DNA from: Rutpela maculata
Lineage: Eukaryota > Arthropoda > Insecta > Coleoptera > Cerambycidae
DNA length: 64,000 bases
Assembly: GCA_936432065.2 (NCBI GenBank)
Contig: OW386285.2
Coordinates: 171,473,984 to 171,537,983, forward strand
Reading direction: 5' to 3'
Position numbers and translations under genes: made by a program. The notes under the pieces are model-generated. The model saw nothing but the letters and a program-made list of their open reading frames with translations. It did no database searches and was not told the DNA's origin. Shown here piece by piece: positions 24,220 through 36,759 of the stretch (position 1 is its first letter; every line of letters starts with the position of its first letter).

Positions 24220-25510
24220 GTGGCATATTAATGATTTCTTGAAAAGGTCAGGCAGAGGCTGGATTTTAATACTCCTGTTACAAAATATCTCACATCCAAA
24301 AATATATAAACTGAAACAGAAACGTTAAATGATAATGACAACAATTAAATCGAAGGCTGTTAACGTTTCGGAAAATATTTTATCAAAATTTTTATTTTCA
24401 TTATTTTTTTTACTTCCTCTCTCTTGTAATCATGTCAAACATGACAGTTTGTTGTTTACGTATTTCCATAGTCACGTGTTACATTATATTTATTTTATTA
24501 CTTCCACATCCAGTGGAAGTATAGTGACGACAAAAAAATTTTTTAAAATTTTTATTGTTCAAAGAGGTTTAGAATGTCACGAAACGTCGAAATTTTAAGT
24601 TTGAGCGAAAAAAAATTTCTGTCTGTCTGTCGGTCTATCTGTAACTTTTTTTGTGCGCACGTTTATTCTGGAACCGTTTGAGATATTGACTTGAAATTTG
24701 GTACACATATGTACTTTAACGAGATCTAGAACTAGATTATATTCTCATCTTGTTCCGTCGAAGGGTTTGAGGGTAAATTGGGGTCAATTTAGGGTAAATA
24801 GGTAAATCAAGCAGGTAAGAGTCCTTAAAATTGGTATTTACTATATACAAGGGAAGCTAAGGTCTCAAAAAAAATTTTGGCATTAGCCACCCCCATTACC
24901 ACCCCCACCCCATTATTAAAGGGGATGAAAAAAAAATGTGATTTAGTGTGTGTACAAGAACCAGAAACCTCAAAATATTTTTTTACTTCATCCACCCCTA
25001 CTACCACCCCCTATCACCAACCCCACCCCACTACAGATGTGGGGTATCGTTTTATGGGTTTTTGGAGTAGAGGATTTCAAATATTATATTATTAAATTTC
25101 CATAAACAATTATTTCCACGTACAAAATTTTTTCGTTGTGAGTGACTTGGATAGAAAATCTGGATGTGGAAGTAGTAATTCCCTGGGCAGCGGTTTTTTT
25201 ACTTACTTTGTCTCCGAGGATCGGTAACCATCAGCTAGTACAAAAGTCTATAGAATAATTAGAAACACATTTATCCTCATTTAACAAAATAATAGCGGAT
25301 TCCTTAAGTTTTCTTTTAGTTGAGTCGCTTTCTTTTTCCAAAATTTTGACGGAGTCCTACTGGATCCTGTTATTGTTAACCCACAGCCTTTGATTTAATT
25401 TTTGTCATGATCATTTAACATTTTTGTTTCAGTTTATATATTTCTTGGTGTGAGGCATTTTGTAATAGAAATATTAAAAACCAGCCTCTGTCTGATTCTT
25501 TTAGCGCAGA
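24220..25510. repeat. Palindrome enclosing an ACTTCCACATCC foldback unit
   Basis: The outer arms 24220-24365 and 25370-25510 are inverted copies (aggcagaggctggatttt against aaaaccagcctctgtctg, and atataaactgaaacag against ctgtttcagtttatat with one change). The centre is a 674-bp unit at 24500-25173 bounded by acttccacatcc and ggatgtggaagt. It corresponds closely to 15724-16374 in opposite orientation. Open frames here (24329-24598, 24877-25095) recur in the other copies and are repeat artefacts. Confidence 0.8.
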
Positions 25511-26219
25511 GGTTTTTCTTTCATCAAATTTTTTAAATATTTTTACAGTTGCGAAATACCCAACTAACTATCGTCTTTCCCCTGAACACTGCGTATCTAA
25601 AATCACTAAATAATTCCTATAGAAATCTACTTCGATCGTTAAAAATTCCTGTCGGTTGATAGGAGTTGCTTCGAAAGAAAAAAACACCCATTTTTCAGAT
25701 TATCTTTTATTTTAAAACTTATTCCTACTATAATAGAGTTGATAACTGACACTTAATCTAGTTAAATTACTTTACTAATTATGTATGTATAATAAGTTTC
25801 CCGTATTTGTCAATATAATCTACTGGGTCCAAATTGACTTTCTCGAAATGGGTGAAATATTGATTAGTAACTTTTATTTAACCCGGTACATCTTGGAACC
25901 TGTTTGAAAAATACTCAAATGACGACAATGTTGAATTATTAGCGTATTCCCACACCTCAACCACTGTTCACAAGAGAATTGATCATGCACCTTCAAATAT
26001 TGAGATAGAATCAGTTAAACGTAAAATATGACATACTGAAGCTAAGTTTTTACCTGTATATTTTTATTTTTAACAGATATTATATTTCTTATTCTACCAA
26101 ACATATTAAAAAATCCAAATAATTCTCTTTGTGATTGTTTCCCCAGTAGGCCTAACCCTAATCCTAACCTAACCCAGAGAAAGTTCAATTGATTTTCATT
26201 CGTTTCCTAGGTTTATGCC
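25511..26219. other. Unassigned stretch
   Basis: Nothing coding. 26149-26176 contains ctaaccctaatcctaaccta, a short run resembling telomeric repeat but too short and irregular to be one. Confidence 0.4.
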
Positions 26220-26434
26220 CCGAAAAACGATTAACCAAGACCGATTTTGATGTAACTTTTTTTAATGGATTCTAAATGACGTTTATAAAAATGTTTATCC
26301 ATTAAAAAAGTGTACATTTAAACATAAATACATAAACACACCACATATAGTGAAATCCCCAAATCTAAAGCCAAGGCTGTCCGGAATGGGTTACACATTT
26401 GGAAAAACGTAGACATACATACATCCATCCCACC

Positions 26435-27105
26435 GGTATTGTCAGTACCGGGGCTGGAGCTCGAACCCAGAACACGATAGACAGTCTGTCAGCATATTCG
26501 TCACTCAAAGCAAGCAAAGCAAAACAAATTTATTTTAAATCAAGCATGTACAAATATGCGCCTCTCCGGAACCTGGTACAGAGCCAGCCAGACAATGACG
26601 GCGCGTAGCGCCGTGGTGATGTAGGTTTAGGTATACGAGCATGTCCGGTTTGGCTAGAATAGTAATTCGATTGACTGTATAGAAATAAAACTTACAACTA
26701 ACCATAACTTTTGACATAATACACAAAGATACTTATAACTATAATTAATATGAAACTTGCATTCTTGCGCGCGCACAAGCATTAAAAAATTTTGATTCCT
26801 GGCACGGGAAAAAACTCAATGAAAAAACCCGTTCGAAGCAATTCCACCCTGGCGGTCTTCCTGCCAGGAAAATGTGGTGAAGTGAAAGAGTTTTAAGAAG
26901 TTGAGATTTTTAAAATTTATTGGTCTGAATGGAATTTAGAGACAAAAATGTACAAAAGAATAAAAGAACAAATAGAACATATACAGAAAGAATAGAGAGG
27001 ATTAGGCAATATAATGTTAAGATAAAGATCAAAAGTAGGGAAATAAAAGGTTATCGTATATTCGCCACTCAATACGCCTTAACCGACTGAGCTACCATGC
27101 CTCAT
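26435..27105 (-). mobile_element. tRNA-derived SINE split by an insertion
   Basis: On the minus strand 27072-27102 reads tggtagctcagtcggttaag, an A-box-containing tRNA head, and 26450-26475 reads ctgggttcgagctccagc, a B box. They are separated by an inserted segment at about 26507-27055. The insertion is bracketed by a 17-bp near-duplication, gcatattcgtcactcaa at 26490-26506 and gtatattcgccactcaa at 27056-27072 (15 of 17 identical). With the insertion removed, A box and B box fall at tRNA-like spacing. The inserted 0.55 kb looks like a LINE 3' fragment (A-rich at one end, no frame), but its family is not known. Confidence 0.6.
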
Positions 27106-28594
27106 TCATTTTTTAAACAAATTATTGTTAACAAATATAATCAGGAAAATGTGAAAAATGAGGGAAACAAACGTTTTAAGATCGGTGTTTTAGAAATATT
27201 TTGAAATTTATCAAAAAGTATTAAAACATAACTTGAATACTATGAAATTACCTTAAATTTGAGATAAGTCCTGTCCAATTTAATCAAAAATTGACCGAGA
27301 TATGATTTATAGTGTTTTTTCACTACCCTCCAAAAATCAACTTTCAACGCGTGTTTTTGGCGATTAACTCAAAAACTAAGGCTTTACAAAAAAATATTAA
27401 TGACATTGCTGAAAGATAATTTAATTCTCTACACTTTGGTTTTTAGTATAATGCTCTGCAATAACAGTTGGTCAAGTTATGGCTATTTGTTATTGTTGTT
27501 GTTGAAAAACGCGTTTTTATGAAAACAGAAATTGCAAATTTATTCCTTTAAATTGTGTACTAATAAAAAAGTTCATTCAAAATTTTTTGTAACATTTTAT
27601 ACAGTTAGGTAATCAAATGGCATATATTATTTTCCTTAAAAAATACAATTTTTTTGTAAAAAAAAAGTGTTTTATCTGAATTTGTTATAAACAATCATCT
27701 TTAAAAACAAACCAAATATTACAAATTTCCGTTGCACAATAAAGCTTATTCAACTTTCTTTAAAATAGGATCAACCGACTTGATTTACTCTAATTATAGC
27801 GTCTTCTATAGTCACTTGAATCTGATAAAAATTATGGAAAAAATAATAACATTTTATAATTATTGCAAAAAAAAGCAAAATTTAAGGCGTACAAAAAAAG
27901 TTAATATAGGTGCTTGTTCTTGCTACAGCTAACTGATCAAGGAGGAATTTTCTTTTTTATCGTTTAGTTCTTTTACTACATATGTTTGATAATCACTTTT
28001 TTCGAAAAATTTGGGTGATTTCGCATATTTCTGAATTTTTCGGAAATCTTGGTATATACATATTTTAGGAGTATAGGTTGTTTAACATCAATTACAGGTG
28101 ACAAAATAATATTCAGTTTGGTTCTAGATACGTATTGATCGCATGTTTCTAGATAAAATCGCAGCTATTTAAAGTTGGACAGAAATCGGAAATTTTCTCG
28201 CCCAAAAATAAGCCATTTTCAACCCTCGATATGAAAAATACTGAGCACGCACCTTCAAGCTCGATAAACCACGACTCTAGTCAAACTCACAGGAGCGCTC
28301 ATCAAACACAAGTAATTCGAAAATGGAAGGATCTGTGTTACAAATACCTACTTCAAAACTTGAAGCGTATTTAACTTTGTTATTTTTTCACTTTGTGAAG
28401 AACATTATTCTTAAACTTTAATCATCGCAGCCCCACAAAAAAAAAGTGGTCTGTCCGGCGGACCAGACCAGTGTATCCGTATGTATTTGGACCCGCTGAA
28501 ACCGAATCCGAAGTCAGAATTGTCAGATTGGCTCGTTTTTCACTCCCAACCCCAAAAAACACCCCCAAAACAAAAACAAAGTGGTCTGTCCGGC

Positions 28595-30365
28595 CAGGGG
28601 CGGACTAACCTGGTGCGGGGCCCTGGGCTATTAATTGCTTTGGGGCCCTTCCCATTTCCCAAGATAACATTTTTTTGAGATCATGTCAGATCATGCACCA
28701 CCAAGACATGTTTCACTGTGTTTTGGCTAAATACCGAACTAAACTATGATAATAATAGCGAGTAGCGAGTAGCCGCATTACACTGGGCCTTGGTTGGGAC
28801 CAGGTGTATCAAATAGGTGGTGCGACGACAACCCTCACAGTGGCTTCATAAGTGCTTACTTTGTACATAATGTAATAGATGGCAAGACCAATAAGTTCTC
28901 TCATTACTTACGCATAGATAGATAATTGTACGGGTTCTGTGCATACATGCATACAGTGTTGCATACATTCCCAACCTTTTGTTTTTGTTTAGTGAAACAA
29001 GAGTCCAGTGACATCTGACATTAAGTAGCTAAATTAAAACATTGAAAGAATATATGCAACACTACATGCAGCATTGCACATGTCGCCACAGCTAACCTCA
29101 AAAATATATATTTTTTAAGATTTACAAGTATTACGTAGCTATTATTAAAATTTCTACCTGGTTCCTGTACTTTCAACCAAAATCAAGTTCACCGCAATGT
29201 GTATGAAGTTTTAAATAGTTTGTCACAATAAAATAAGACACTTTTAGCAGGTTAGGAATCTAACCTATAATTAGCAGTCTATTTCTATTAATCAACAATA
29301 TTGCAAAATTATTTGCGTGAATTTTTAAATATTTGCTTGGAGCCAGTATGGCTCCAAGCTAAAAATGCCTATACAAACATTAAAAATGGAAATAAACGAA
29401 AAAACCTTAAAATTTGAGGTTATGTTAGTTATACGATGCACATGCCCAGGTAATTGTAGGACCTTAAGGCGAATTTAGATTATGCACTTTAAATGTACAC
29501 TGCGGATGATTCATCACTATTGAATAGTGTAAATTGCACGTTCACTGGTATTTCATCCAGTATGAATGTGACAATGAGCAGCGAACAAGGTAGAACCGAT
29601 TCCTACTTTCGATGAAATAGTTGGATGAATTCATCCATTTTGAAAAGTGTAAACTTGATTTGGTGAACAGTGAATAGTTGTTTGATGGTGTTTTGGTGTT
29701 TAACTACCAGAAAGTTAAGCTTCACTTATTCTTAAATGTTTTTGATACGTATCAGGACCTTGTTCTACTAATTCATCTAATAATTGATTAGATGCTCCAA
29801 ATAAATTTATTTCTTCGTTGAATCCATGGCCTTACCCACCAATGAAGTCGATGGCGATTTTTCGACTATCTTTCTGGCTTCCTCTGCAATGGTAACAGTT
29901 ATCTCCAGAATAACTGCACACGCGAATTCACTTGTCGCCATTTTGTAATGAACTGAAAGTTATAAAAGTGTAAATTGAAAATCTTTCACCATTCACCATC
30001 ACTAACGATGAATCATCCGCAGAGTACATTTAAAATGCATAATCTAAATTCGCCTTTATTGCTCGCGCCATCTACTAAAGTACCATGCACTTATGAAGCT
30101 ATTATTATAATAGGAAAGTGCCGTACGTCGGACCACCTATATAATACACCCTGGTTGGGACTGATCAAATCCAGATGCATACAGTGGCACAAAGACTATG
30201 GATTGTGATGCGGAAGCAGACAAGAAAAATGTTATATATACTTTAATATTTATTATTTATGCTGTCAATGAGATCACCAGTACAGAGCATATCATATTTG
30301 GTCCGTTTTCAGTATTCGGGGCCCTGGGCTTAAGCCCCTAAAGCCCCCCCTTTAGTCCGCCCCTG
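28595..30365. mobile_element. Non-autonomous hAT element, 1771 bp
   Basis: Perfect 8-bp target duplications tgtccggc flank it at 28587-28594 and 30366-30373. The terminal inverted repeat is caggggcggactaa, 14 bp exact; next to it both ends carry cggggccctgggct. Excision restores a continuous satellite monomer, which confirms the boundaries. There is no transposase frame: the longest internal frames are under 80 residues. It contains a nested MITE at 29467-30055. Confidence 0.93.
29467..30055. mobile_element. PIF/Harbinger-like MITE nested in the hAT element
   Basis: The terminal inverted repeats run about 50 bp, starting aggcgaatttagattatgca and continuing into gcggatgattcatc, with the inverse at 30003-30055. 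It is flanked by the trinucleotide TTA at 29464-29466 and 30056-30058, as expected for PIF/Harbinger 3-bp duplications. The interior is non-coding. Assignment rests on duplication length and end structure. Confidence 0.78.
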
Positions 30366-31075
30366 TGTCCGGCGGACTATACCCATGTATCCTTATGTAT
30401 TTGGACCCTTTGAAACCGAAACTGAAGTCAGAATTGTCAGATTGGCTCGTTTTTCAAACCCAACCCCAAAAAACACCCCGCCCCCCCCCCAAAAAAAATG
30501 GTCTGTCCGGCGGACCACACTAGTATATTCTTATGTATTTGGACCTGCTGAAACCGAATCCGAAGTCAGAATTGTCAGATTGGCTCGTTTTTCATCCCCA
30601 ACCCCAAAAAATACCCCCAAAACAAAAGCAAAGTGGCCTGTCCGGCGGACTATACCCATGTATCCTTATGTATTTGGACCTTTGAAACCGAATCTGAAGT
30701 AAGAATTGTCAGATTGGCACGTTTTTCACCCCCAACCCCAAAAAACACCCCCCAAAAAAATGGTCTGTCCGGCGAACCACTACATATTCTTATGTATTTG
30801 GATCTGCTGAAATTGAATCCGAAGTCAGAATTGACAGATTGGCTCGTTTTTCACCCACATCCCCGAAAATCACACCCTCCAAGGAGTGATTTTCGGGGTT
30901 AGGGGTGATAAAAGAGCCAATCTGTCAATTCTAAAATGGTTTGTTCGACGGACCAGACCAGTGTATTCTTATGTATTTGGACCTGCTGAAACCGAATCTG
31001 ATGTGAGAATTGTCAGACTAGCTCGTTTTTCACTCCCAACCCCAAAAAACACCCCCAAAACAAAAAGTCAAAGCC

Positions 31076-31323
31076 TGCAACTTAGATACTAGAAATAATT
31101 AATATCTTATCTACAGTTATTTTTTTATATTTTTCTTAGTTCTATTTTTTTTTTTTATTGTTATTTTTACACATATGTAATTATAATAGCTTAACATTAT
31201 GTACAGCTTGAAGTGGTTAAGTGGAAGAGCAGCTATGTTGAACTTCCCCACTTCTTTTAAGCCCAATTAATTGTAAATTTTTCTAAATCGAAATAAAGAC
31301 ACTATTATTATTATTATTATATT
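31076..31323 (+). mobile_element. LINE 3'-end fragment with (ATT)n tail
   Basis: A short non-coding stretch ends gaaataaagacactattatt with a run of ATT repeats to about 31323. This is typical of the 3' end of insect non-LTR elements with microsatellite-like tails. No coding sequence is retained. The family is uncertain. Confidence 0.5.
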
Positions 31324-31489
31324 TTTTTTTCGCGTGCGCGATGCTGGACAGTTCTTTCGTGTCTCCGACATTCTCACGGGAGAAGTGCCAGCGAATTATC
31401 TACAGCCACTCCCTGCATCCCGCAGGGTGAGTGACTGTAAATTCCAGATTCGTGTGCCCTAAGAAGACGGAGGGAGCCCAGGTCAAAAT
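31324..31489. other. G+C-richer island at the foldback centre
   Basis: cgcgtgcgcgatgctggac at 31331 followed by balanced-composition sequence to gaagacggagggagccc. It differs from the surrounding DNA and may be a second LINE fragment. No open frame identifies it. Confidence 0.35.
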
Positions 31490-32457
31490 ACATAAGGATA
31501 CACTGGTATGGTCCGCCGGACAGACCACTTTTTTGTTTTGGGGGTATATTTTAAGGTTAGGTGTAAAACACGAGCAAATCTGACAATTCTGACTTCGAAT
31601 TCACATTCAGCAGGTCAAATTACATAGGGATTCACTGGTATAGTCCGCCGGGCAGACTATTTTCTTTTTGTTTTGGGGTTGTTTTTTGGGGTTAGGAGTG
31701 AAAAACGAGGCAATCTGACAATTCTGATTTCGGATTCGGTTTCAGCGGATTTAAATAAATAAGGATACACTGGTATGGTCAGCCGGACATATCATTTTTT
31801 TGGGGGTGTATTTTTCTGGGGTGAAAAACGAGCCAAACTATCAATTTTAACTTCGAATCTGGATTCAGAAGGTCAAAATACATAAGATACACTGGTATAG
31901 TCCGCCGGACAGACCACTTTGTTTTTGTTTTGGGGGTGTTTTTTGGGGTTGGGGATGAAGGACGAGTCAGTCTGACAATTCTGACATCGGATTCGGTTTC
32001 AGCAGGTCCAAATACATAAGAATACACTGGTCTGGTCCGTCGGACAAACCATTTGGGGGGGGGGGGGTTAGAGGTGAAAAACGAGCCAATCTGTCAACTC
32101 TAACTTCGAATCCGGATTCAGCAGATCAAAATACATAAGGATACACTGGTATAATCCGCCGGACAGGCCACTTTGTTTTTGTTTGGGGTCTTATTTTTTT
32201 GGGGTTGGGGGTTAAAAAAGAGCCAATCTGACAATTCTGACTTCGGATTCAGTTTCAGCAGATCCAAATACATAAGAATATACTGGTCGGGACCGCCGGA
32301 CAGACCATTTTTTTGGGGGAGTGTTTTTTGGGGTTGGGGGGTGAAAAACGAGCCATTCTGACAATTATGACTTTGGATTCGGTTTCAGCGGGTCCAAATA
32401 CATACGGATACACTGGTCTGGTCCGCCGGACAGACCACTTTTGTTTGTGGGGCTGTG

Positions 32458-33217
32458 AATAGATCTGCTTTGAAGATATGAAGTCGTGGTTTATCGCACT
32501 TGAAAGTATGCTCAGTATTTTTCAAACTGCTCGGATAATTTTCAGTCATATGAAAAAAAAAGCAAAAAAAGTGTTTGAGATAAATGTTGTACTTCTTCTA
32601 ACTCTCTATAATTTTTTTGAAAATAATTATAAAATTTTGTTACTTTTTTCTATGGCTTTTTTCAGATTCAGTTGACTGTAGAAGATGCTGTAATAAGAGT
32701 AAATGAACACGGTTGATCCTATATCAAAAAAATTTGGATAAGCCTTATTTTGCAATAGATATTTGTAATATTTTTTTGTTTAAAAATGATTGTTTATAAC
32801 AAATTCGGATAAAGCACGTTTTTTTTACAAAAAATGTGTTTTTCTTCAAACGTCAGAAAAACATGACATTTCTTAACTGATTTCACGACATTAAAGTGTG
32901 AATTTTTAGACGTCTGTACGTTGCCAATAACAATGGAGGTGAAAGTACTTTTTCAACAGTAAAATCACAAGAGCTTTTTTTATCGGATTTTCTCTTTGTA
33001 ACGAAATAATTTTACCAATCAGTGATTTTATAAGAAAAATTGACATGAAAAAATCACGAGACCGATCGAGCGATTTTGTCAAATGTCAGTTTTTCGAGCA
33101 AAATTACTGATTGGCAAAATTTTGAGTTAAAAAGAAATTTATCCATAAAAGAAAAGCCTGAGTGTTTTTTTGCAAGATAAATTAACAACAGAATATGAGA
33201 ACGAACAACAACAATAA
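32458..33217. repeat. Right-arm segment of the macropalindrome plus a small palindrome
   Basis: 32470-32850 is the inverted partner of 27655-28300. 33007-33121 is a local near-palindrome (taattttaccaatcagtga against attactgattggcaaaatt) centred near 33064. Confidence 0.6.
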
Positions 33218-35189
33218 CACAGCCACACAAAAAAAATAAAGTGTCTTGACCCCAGAGACTGACTAGGTAGACTTTATGTTTTTCGGGTCGCTGAATCCGA
33301 ATCCGGGGTCCATTTGATCCCATGTCATCAGGTTTAAGTGAAAAATCCGTAAAAAATGTATGCTTATGTTTTTGAGGTTGCTGAATCCGAATCCGGGGTT
33401 TATTTGATCCCATGTCATCAGGTTTATGGTCATTTGAAGGTCAAATTTAGATATGACCGTGAAAAATTCCGTAAAAAATGTATGTCTATGTTTTTGAGGT
33501 TGCTGAATCCAAGTCCGGGGTTTATTTGATCCCACCATGTCAGAATCAAGGTCAAATGAAGGTCAAACAGATGAAATTTAATAATACAATCTTTTTTGAC
33601 CCCGGATTCTGAAAAAGCAGAAAATTTTACGTCCAAATACATCCTGAATGGTTCATGGAACCGATTTCTTAGGTCATTTGTTGGTTATCATGCGGTTAAA
33701 TGCTTATTTTCCATTTCTTAGCTGATATATCGATTGTAAATCGAAAACTTGCGTTTATGAATAGTGGTCGCTTATCACGATCCTGGTATCCATTTGATAC
33801 CATGACGTATAAACCAAGGTCAATCGAAGGTCAAACGCCATAATTCGAATGATATAAATTTTTTAACCCCGTATTCTCAAAGAACAAAAAATCTTACGTC
33901 CAAATATGTCTTTATCTGAGTCGAGCCGAACTTTGGGTTTCATATGGAGGTATTAAACTATTTTGAGATGTTTTAAACTACATTTTTAAGTTCAAAGACC
34001 TAAATCCAACTCTGCTGAATTCAATAGCCTCAAAATTCAATAACCCAGTAAAATGGGGATTACAGACGATGAAAGCTGATGAATATGTTTACTCGAATGA
34101 CCATATTGCTCAATAATCCCATAACCGAGTAACCCCATAATTTTATTACTTAGTCTCTCATAGCAAAAATTCTGTTCTTTATAATTAAAGTTGTTGAGCT
34201 TCACAACTCCAAACCATACCACTATAATTATGGAACTCATTTTCTCGCTCTGCAACTTATCATGAAATTTCTTTGCATGGAACAACCTTTACACCCAAAT
34301 CAGCTTAGCACTTGTGTCTGCATCCAGGGCACCTCCTCGCGGTGATGGCGGGCAACGGAGTAAGCCCGTTATGATGTACAAAATCCGTTCACGCAACCTC
34401 CTCGTGGTGTACATCAGGTAACTCTAATGCTGACGGTTTCACAATTCAGTTGAAAGATTCAAAAGAAATCTGTATTTGACCTGCAGATGATCTTTCAGGG
34501 TCCAAAAAATTATATCATTCGAATTATAGCGTTTGACCTCAGTTTATACATCATGGTATCAAATGGATACCGGGATCGTGATAAGCGACTACAAAAACTT
34601 AAAGGTCACTAGTCTTAGACGCAAGTTTTCGATTTACAATCGATATATCAGCTAAGAAATGGAAAATATGCATTTGACCGCTTGATAACCAACAAATGAC
34701 CTAAGAAATCGGTTCCATAAACCGTTCAGGATGTATTTGGTCGTAAAATTTTCTGCTTTTTCAGAATCCGGGGTCAAAAAAGATTGTATTATTGAGTTTC
34801 ATGTGTTTGACCTTCATTTGACCTTGATTCTAACATGATGGTATCAAATAAACCCCGGATTCGGATTCAGCAACCTCAAAAATATAAACATACATTTTTT
34901 TACGGAATTTTTCACGGTCATATCTCAATTTGACCTTCAAATGACCTTAAACCTGATGACATGGGATCAAATAAACCCCGGATTCGGATTCGGCAACATC
35001 AAAAACATAAACATAAATTTTGTACGGAATTTTTTACAGTCATATCTCAATTTGACCTTCAAATGACCTTAAACCTGATGACATGGGATCAAATGGACCC
35101 CGGATTCGAATTCAGCGACCGGAAAAATATAAAGTCTACCAAGTCAGTCTCTGGGGTCAAGACACTTTATTTTTTTTTGTGTGGCTGTG
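33218..35189. mobile_element. Foldback element with tandem repeats in its arms
   Basis: It begins cacagccacacaaaaaa and ends ttttttgtgtggctgtg. The arms 33218-33970 and 34485-35189 are inverted copies, each with three or more tandem units of about 85-125 bp carrying gctgaatccgaatccgggg and ttgatcccatgtcatc. The loop at 33970-34485 holds a G+C-richer stretch with acctcctcgcggtg and acctcctcgtggtg. Open frames of 70-119 residues on the minus strand reflect the tandem units. It sits inside the right half of the 11-kb palindrome. No clear flanking duplication. Confidence 0.82.
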
Positions 35190-36759
35190 TACTTAATTAT
35201 CTTTATTTATACAACTATTTGAAGGAAAGTTATTAAAAACAGAGTTGTTATAAATTGTTTGGTTTGGTGTACTGATTTCAATATTCTCTTCTCTAGTTTC
35301 CATACGAATAATCGTAAATTATAGCTTACACTACAGATTTTAAAGTGACGTGCGACTACTAGATGTACTCTGCTTTTGAGGAACAGGCATTTTTATCGGT
35401 GATAAAAAACGATGCACCTTTTTATCGCTGTCAAAGTGACAAAAATGTGACTGTCAAATAGACTTTTTTATATAGGAGTTAACTTATCGTACTACTAGCT
35501 TTGCAAGTGTCATTTTTTGACGTCTGTCAGTATTATGAAGGTGTCACTTGCAGTCCCTGGCAAAACAAAATTTACTTTTATGCCCTAGGGCAAAAAAGTA
35601 ACTTTTCTGACCTGGGACAGAAAAGTAATGTAATAAAAAAGTTAAACAATAATGAAATTCCGACACCAACGAAGCACACGCATTTTTGGCTGCCTCTTGA
35701 ATGTCGACACTTTCATCATAATCCATATTTTTATTGCAAAAATTATTATGAAGTTATGAATTTGACAACTTACTGAAAGTAACCATAGCAACTACAAAGC
35801 GTTCATAATAAACACAATACAATTAAAGTCTAAGCCAACTAATAAATGAGTTAGACAAACCTTGAAATTTATAATTTTGAATGAATTTTCCTAAAAATTG
35901 TAATATTGTTAGTAGTACGAAAAACGTCGTATGCACCTCGGCTTGTATCGTATATTTACAGATCTCGAACACTTGCAAACCTCAGCCCTACAGGGTTCGG
36001 TGTGCAAACTATGTTCTCGACCTCTAAAATACACTTACAAGACTTGGTACATAAATAACTATTCCTGACGCTGTATTTTGTGCGATATTAACACAATGCG
36101 TTTTTTGGTGGTGAAATTCGAGATATTTTACTTTATTTTTTTATAGCTAATCGACGTTTGAAGAAAAATAGCATGTTTTATTAAGTCAGTAAAAGCCACT
36201 TATCGTGAGTCGCTTGCAATTACCGACTCACTTCGTTCGTCCGGCAAGCCTACAGGCTAGTCACAAAAGTATCACTTTTACTCCTAATAAAAAATAAACT
36301 ATTTTTTCTACTCCCTTATGTAAATTTTGTTGTTTTCTGTACAGTCTGTAGAATGGATAAGTAGGCGATTCCAGTTAACTGAACGGATATATTTCATATC
36401 AGTTCTAGGATGGATATGAAATGAAACCGACCAATCACAGTTCGTGTATTAAGTACATAGACAACCATTCGTTTTAAAATCAAATTAGTGCGTAAGCTGT
36501 CAAAGTAACTGTCAGTATGAACTTTCAGTGTGTATTTGTGTAATATATTAATGTTTAATAAATTTTGTAGTTTTTTAAGCTGGTCGTAGAAAAAGTATAC
36601 TGTACAACTCGAGTGGATTATCCATATCCACTCTTGTTGCACAAACTACTATTTAAATACATTATTTCGAAGCAAAATAATATGTCATTTGATTAATTCT
36701 TTAAAAAGCTACAAAAAAGTTTAAATTAACTTTTTTATTACAATCGCAATTTCTATCGT
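35190..36759. repeat. Unassigned, includes an inverted relative of 15545-15705
   Basis: 36145-36310 carries agctaatcgacgtttgaaga and gactcacttcgttcgtccgg, the inverse of 15600-15700 (gacgaacgaagtgagtccgg). 35580-35630 has a small repeat (ccctagggcaaaaaagtaac, then cctgggacagaaaagtaa). No gene. Confidence 0.5.

Larger units (their letters stand above)
28436..32457. mobile_element. Foldback element made of inverted satellite arrays
   Basis: Ends are cgcagccccacaaaaa at 28436 and tttgtttgtggggctgtg at 32441-32457, matching the CACAG-type ends of the elements at 8750, 33218 and 56637. Behind each end come monomers of about 125-135 bp, in forward orientation at 28450-28594 and 30366-31075 and reversed at 31490-32450. 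Each monomer holds the dyad gtctgtccggcggaccagac, the box gtatttggacctgctgaa with accgaatccgaagtc, and a C-rich tract caaccccaaaaaacac. The left array is interrupted by a hAT element. The centre is LINE-like and unknown sequence (31076-31490). Open frames of 60-119 residues follow the monomer period and are not genes. Confidence 0.8.

Noticed and set aside
26149..26178. Telomere-like ctaaccctaatcctaaccta
   Set aside because: Only a few irregular units. Insect TTAGG arrays would be long and regular. The similar tract near 42110-42190 is also irregular.
30385..31092. Frames of 68-105 residues with repeated YVFGPxETESEVRIVRLARF
   Set aside because: The repetition follows the satellite monomer in several frames and both orientations, so it is not protein-driven.
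33054..33642. Overlapping minus-strand frames of 70-119 residues
   Set aside because: They are translations of tandem units in a foldback arm and have a mirror counterpart at 34961-35236.
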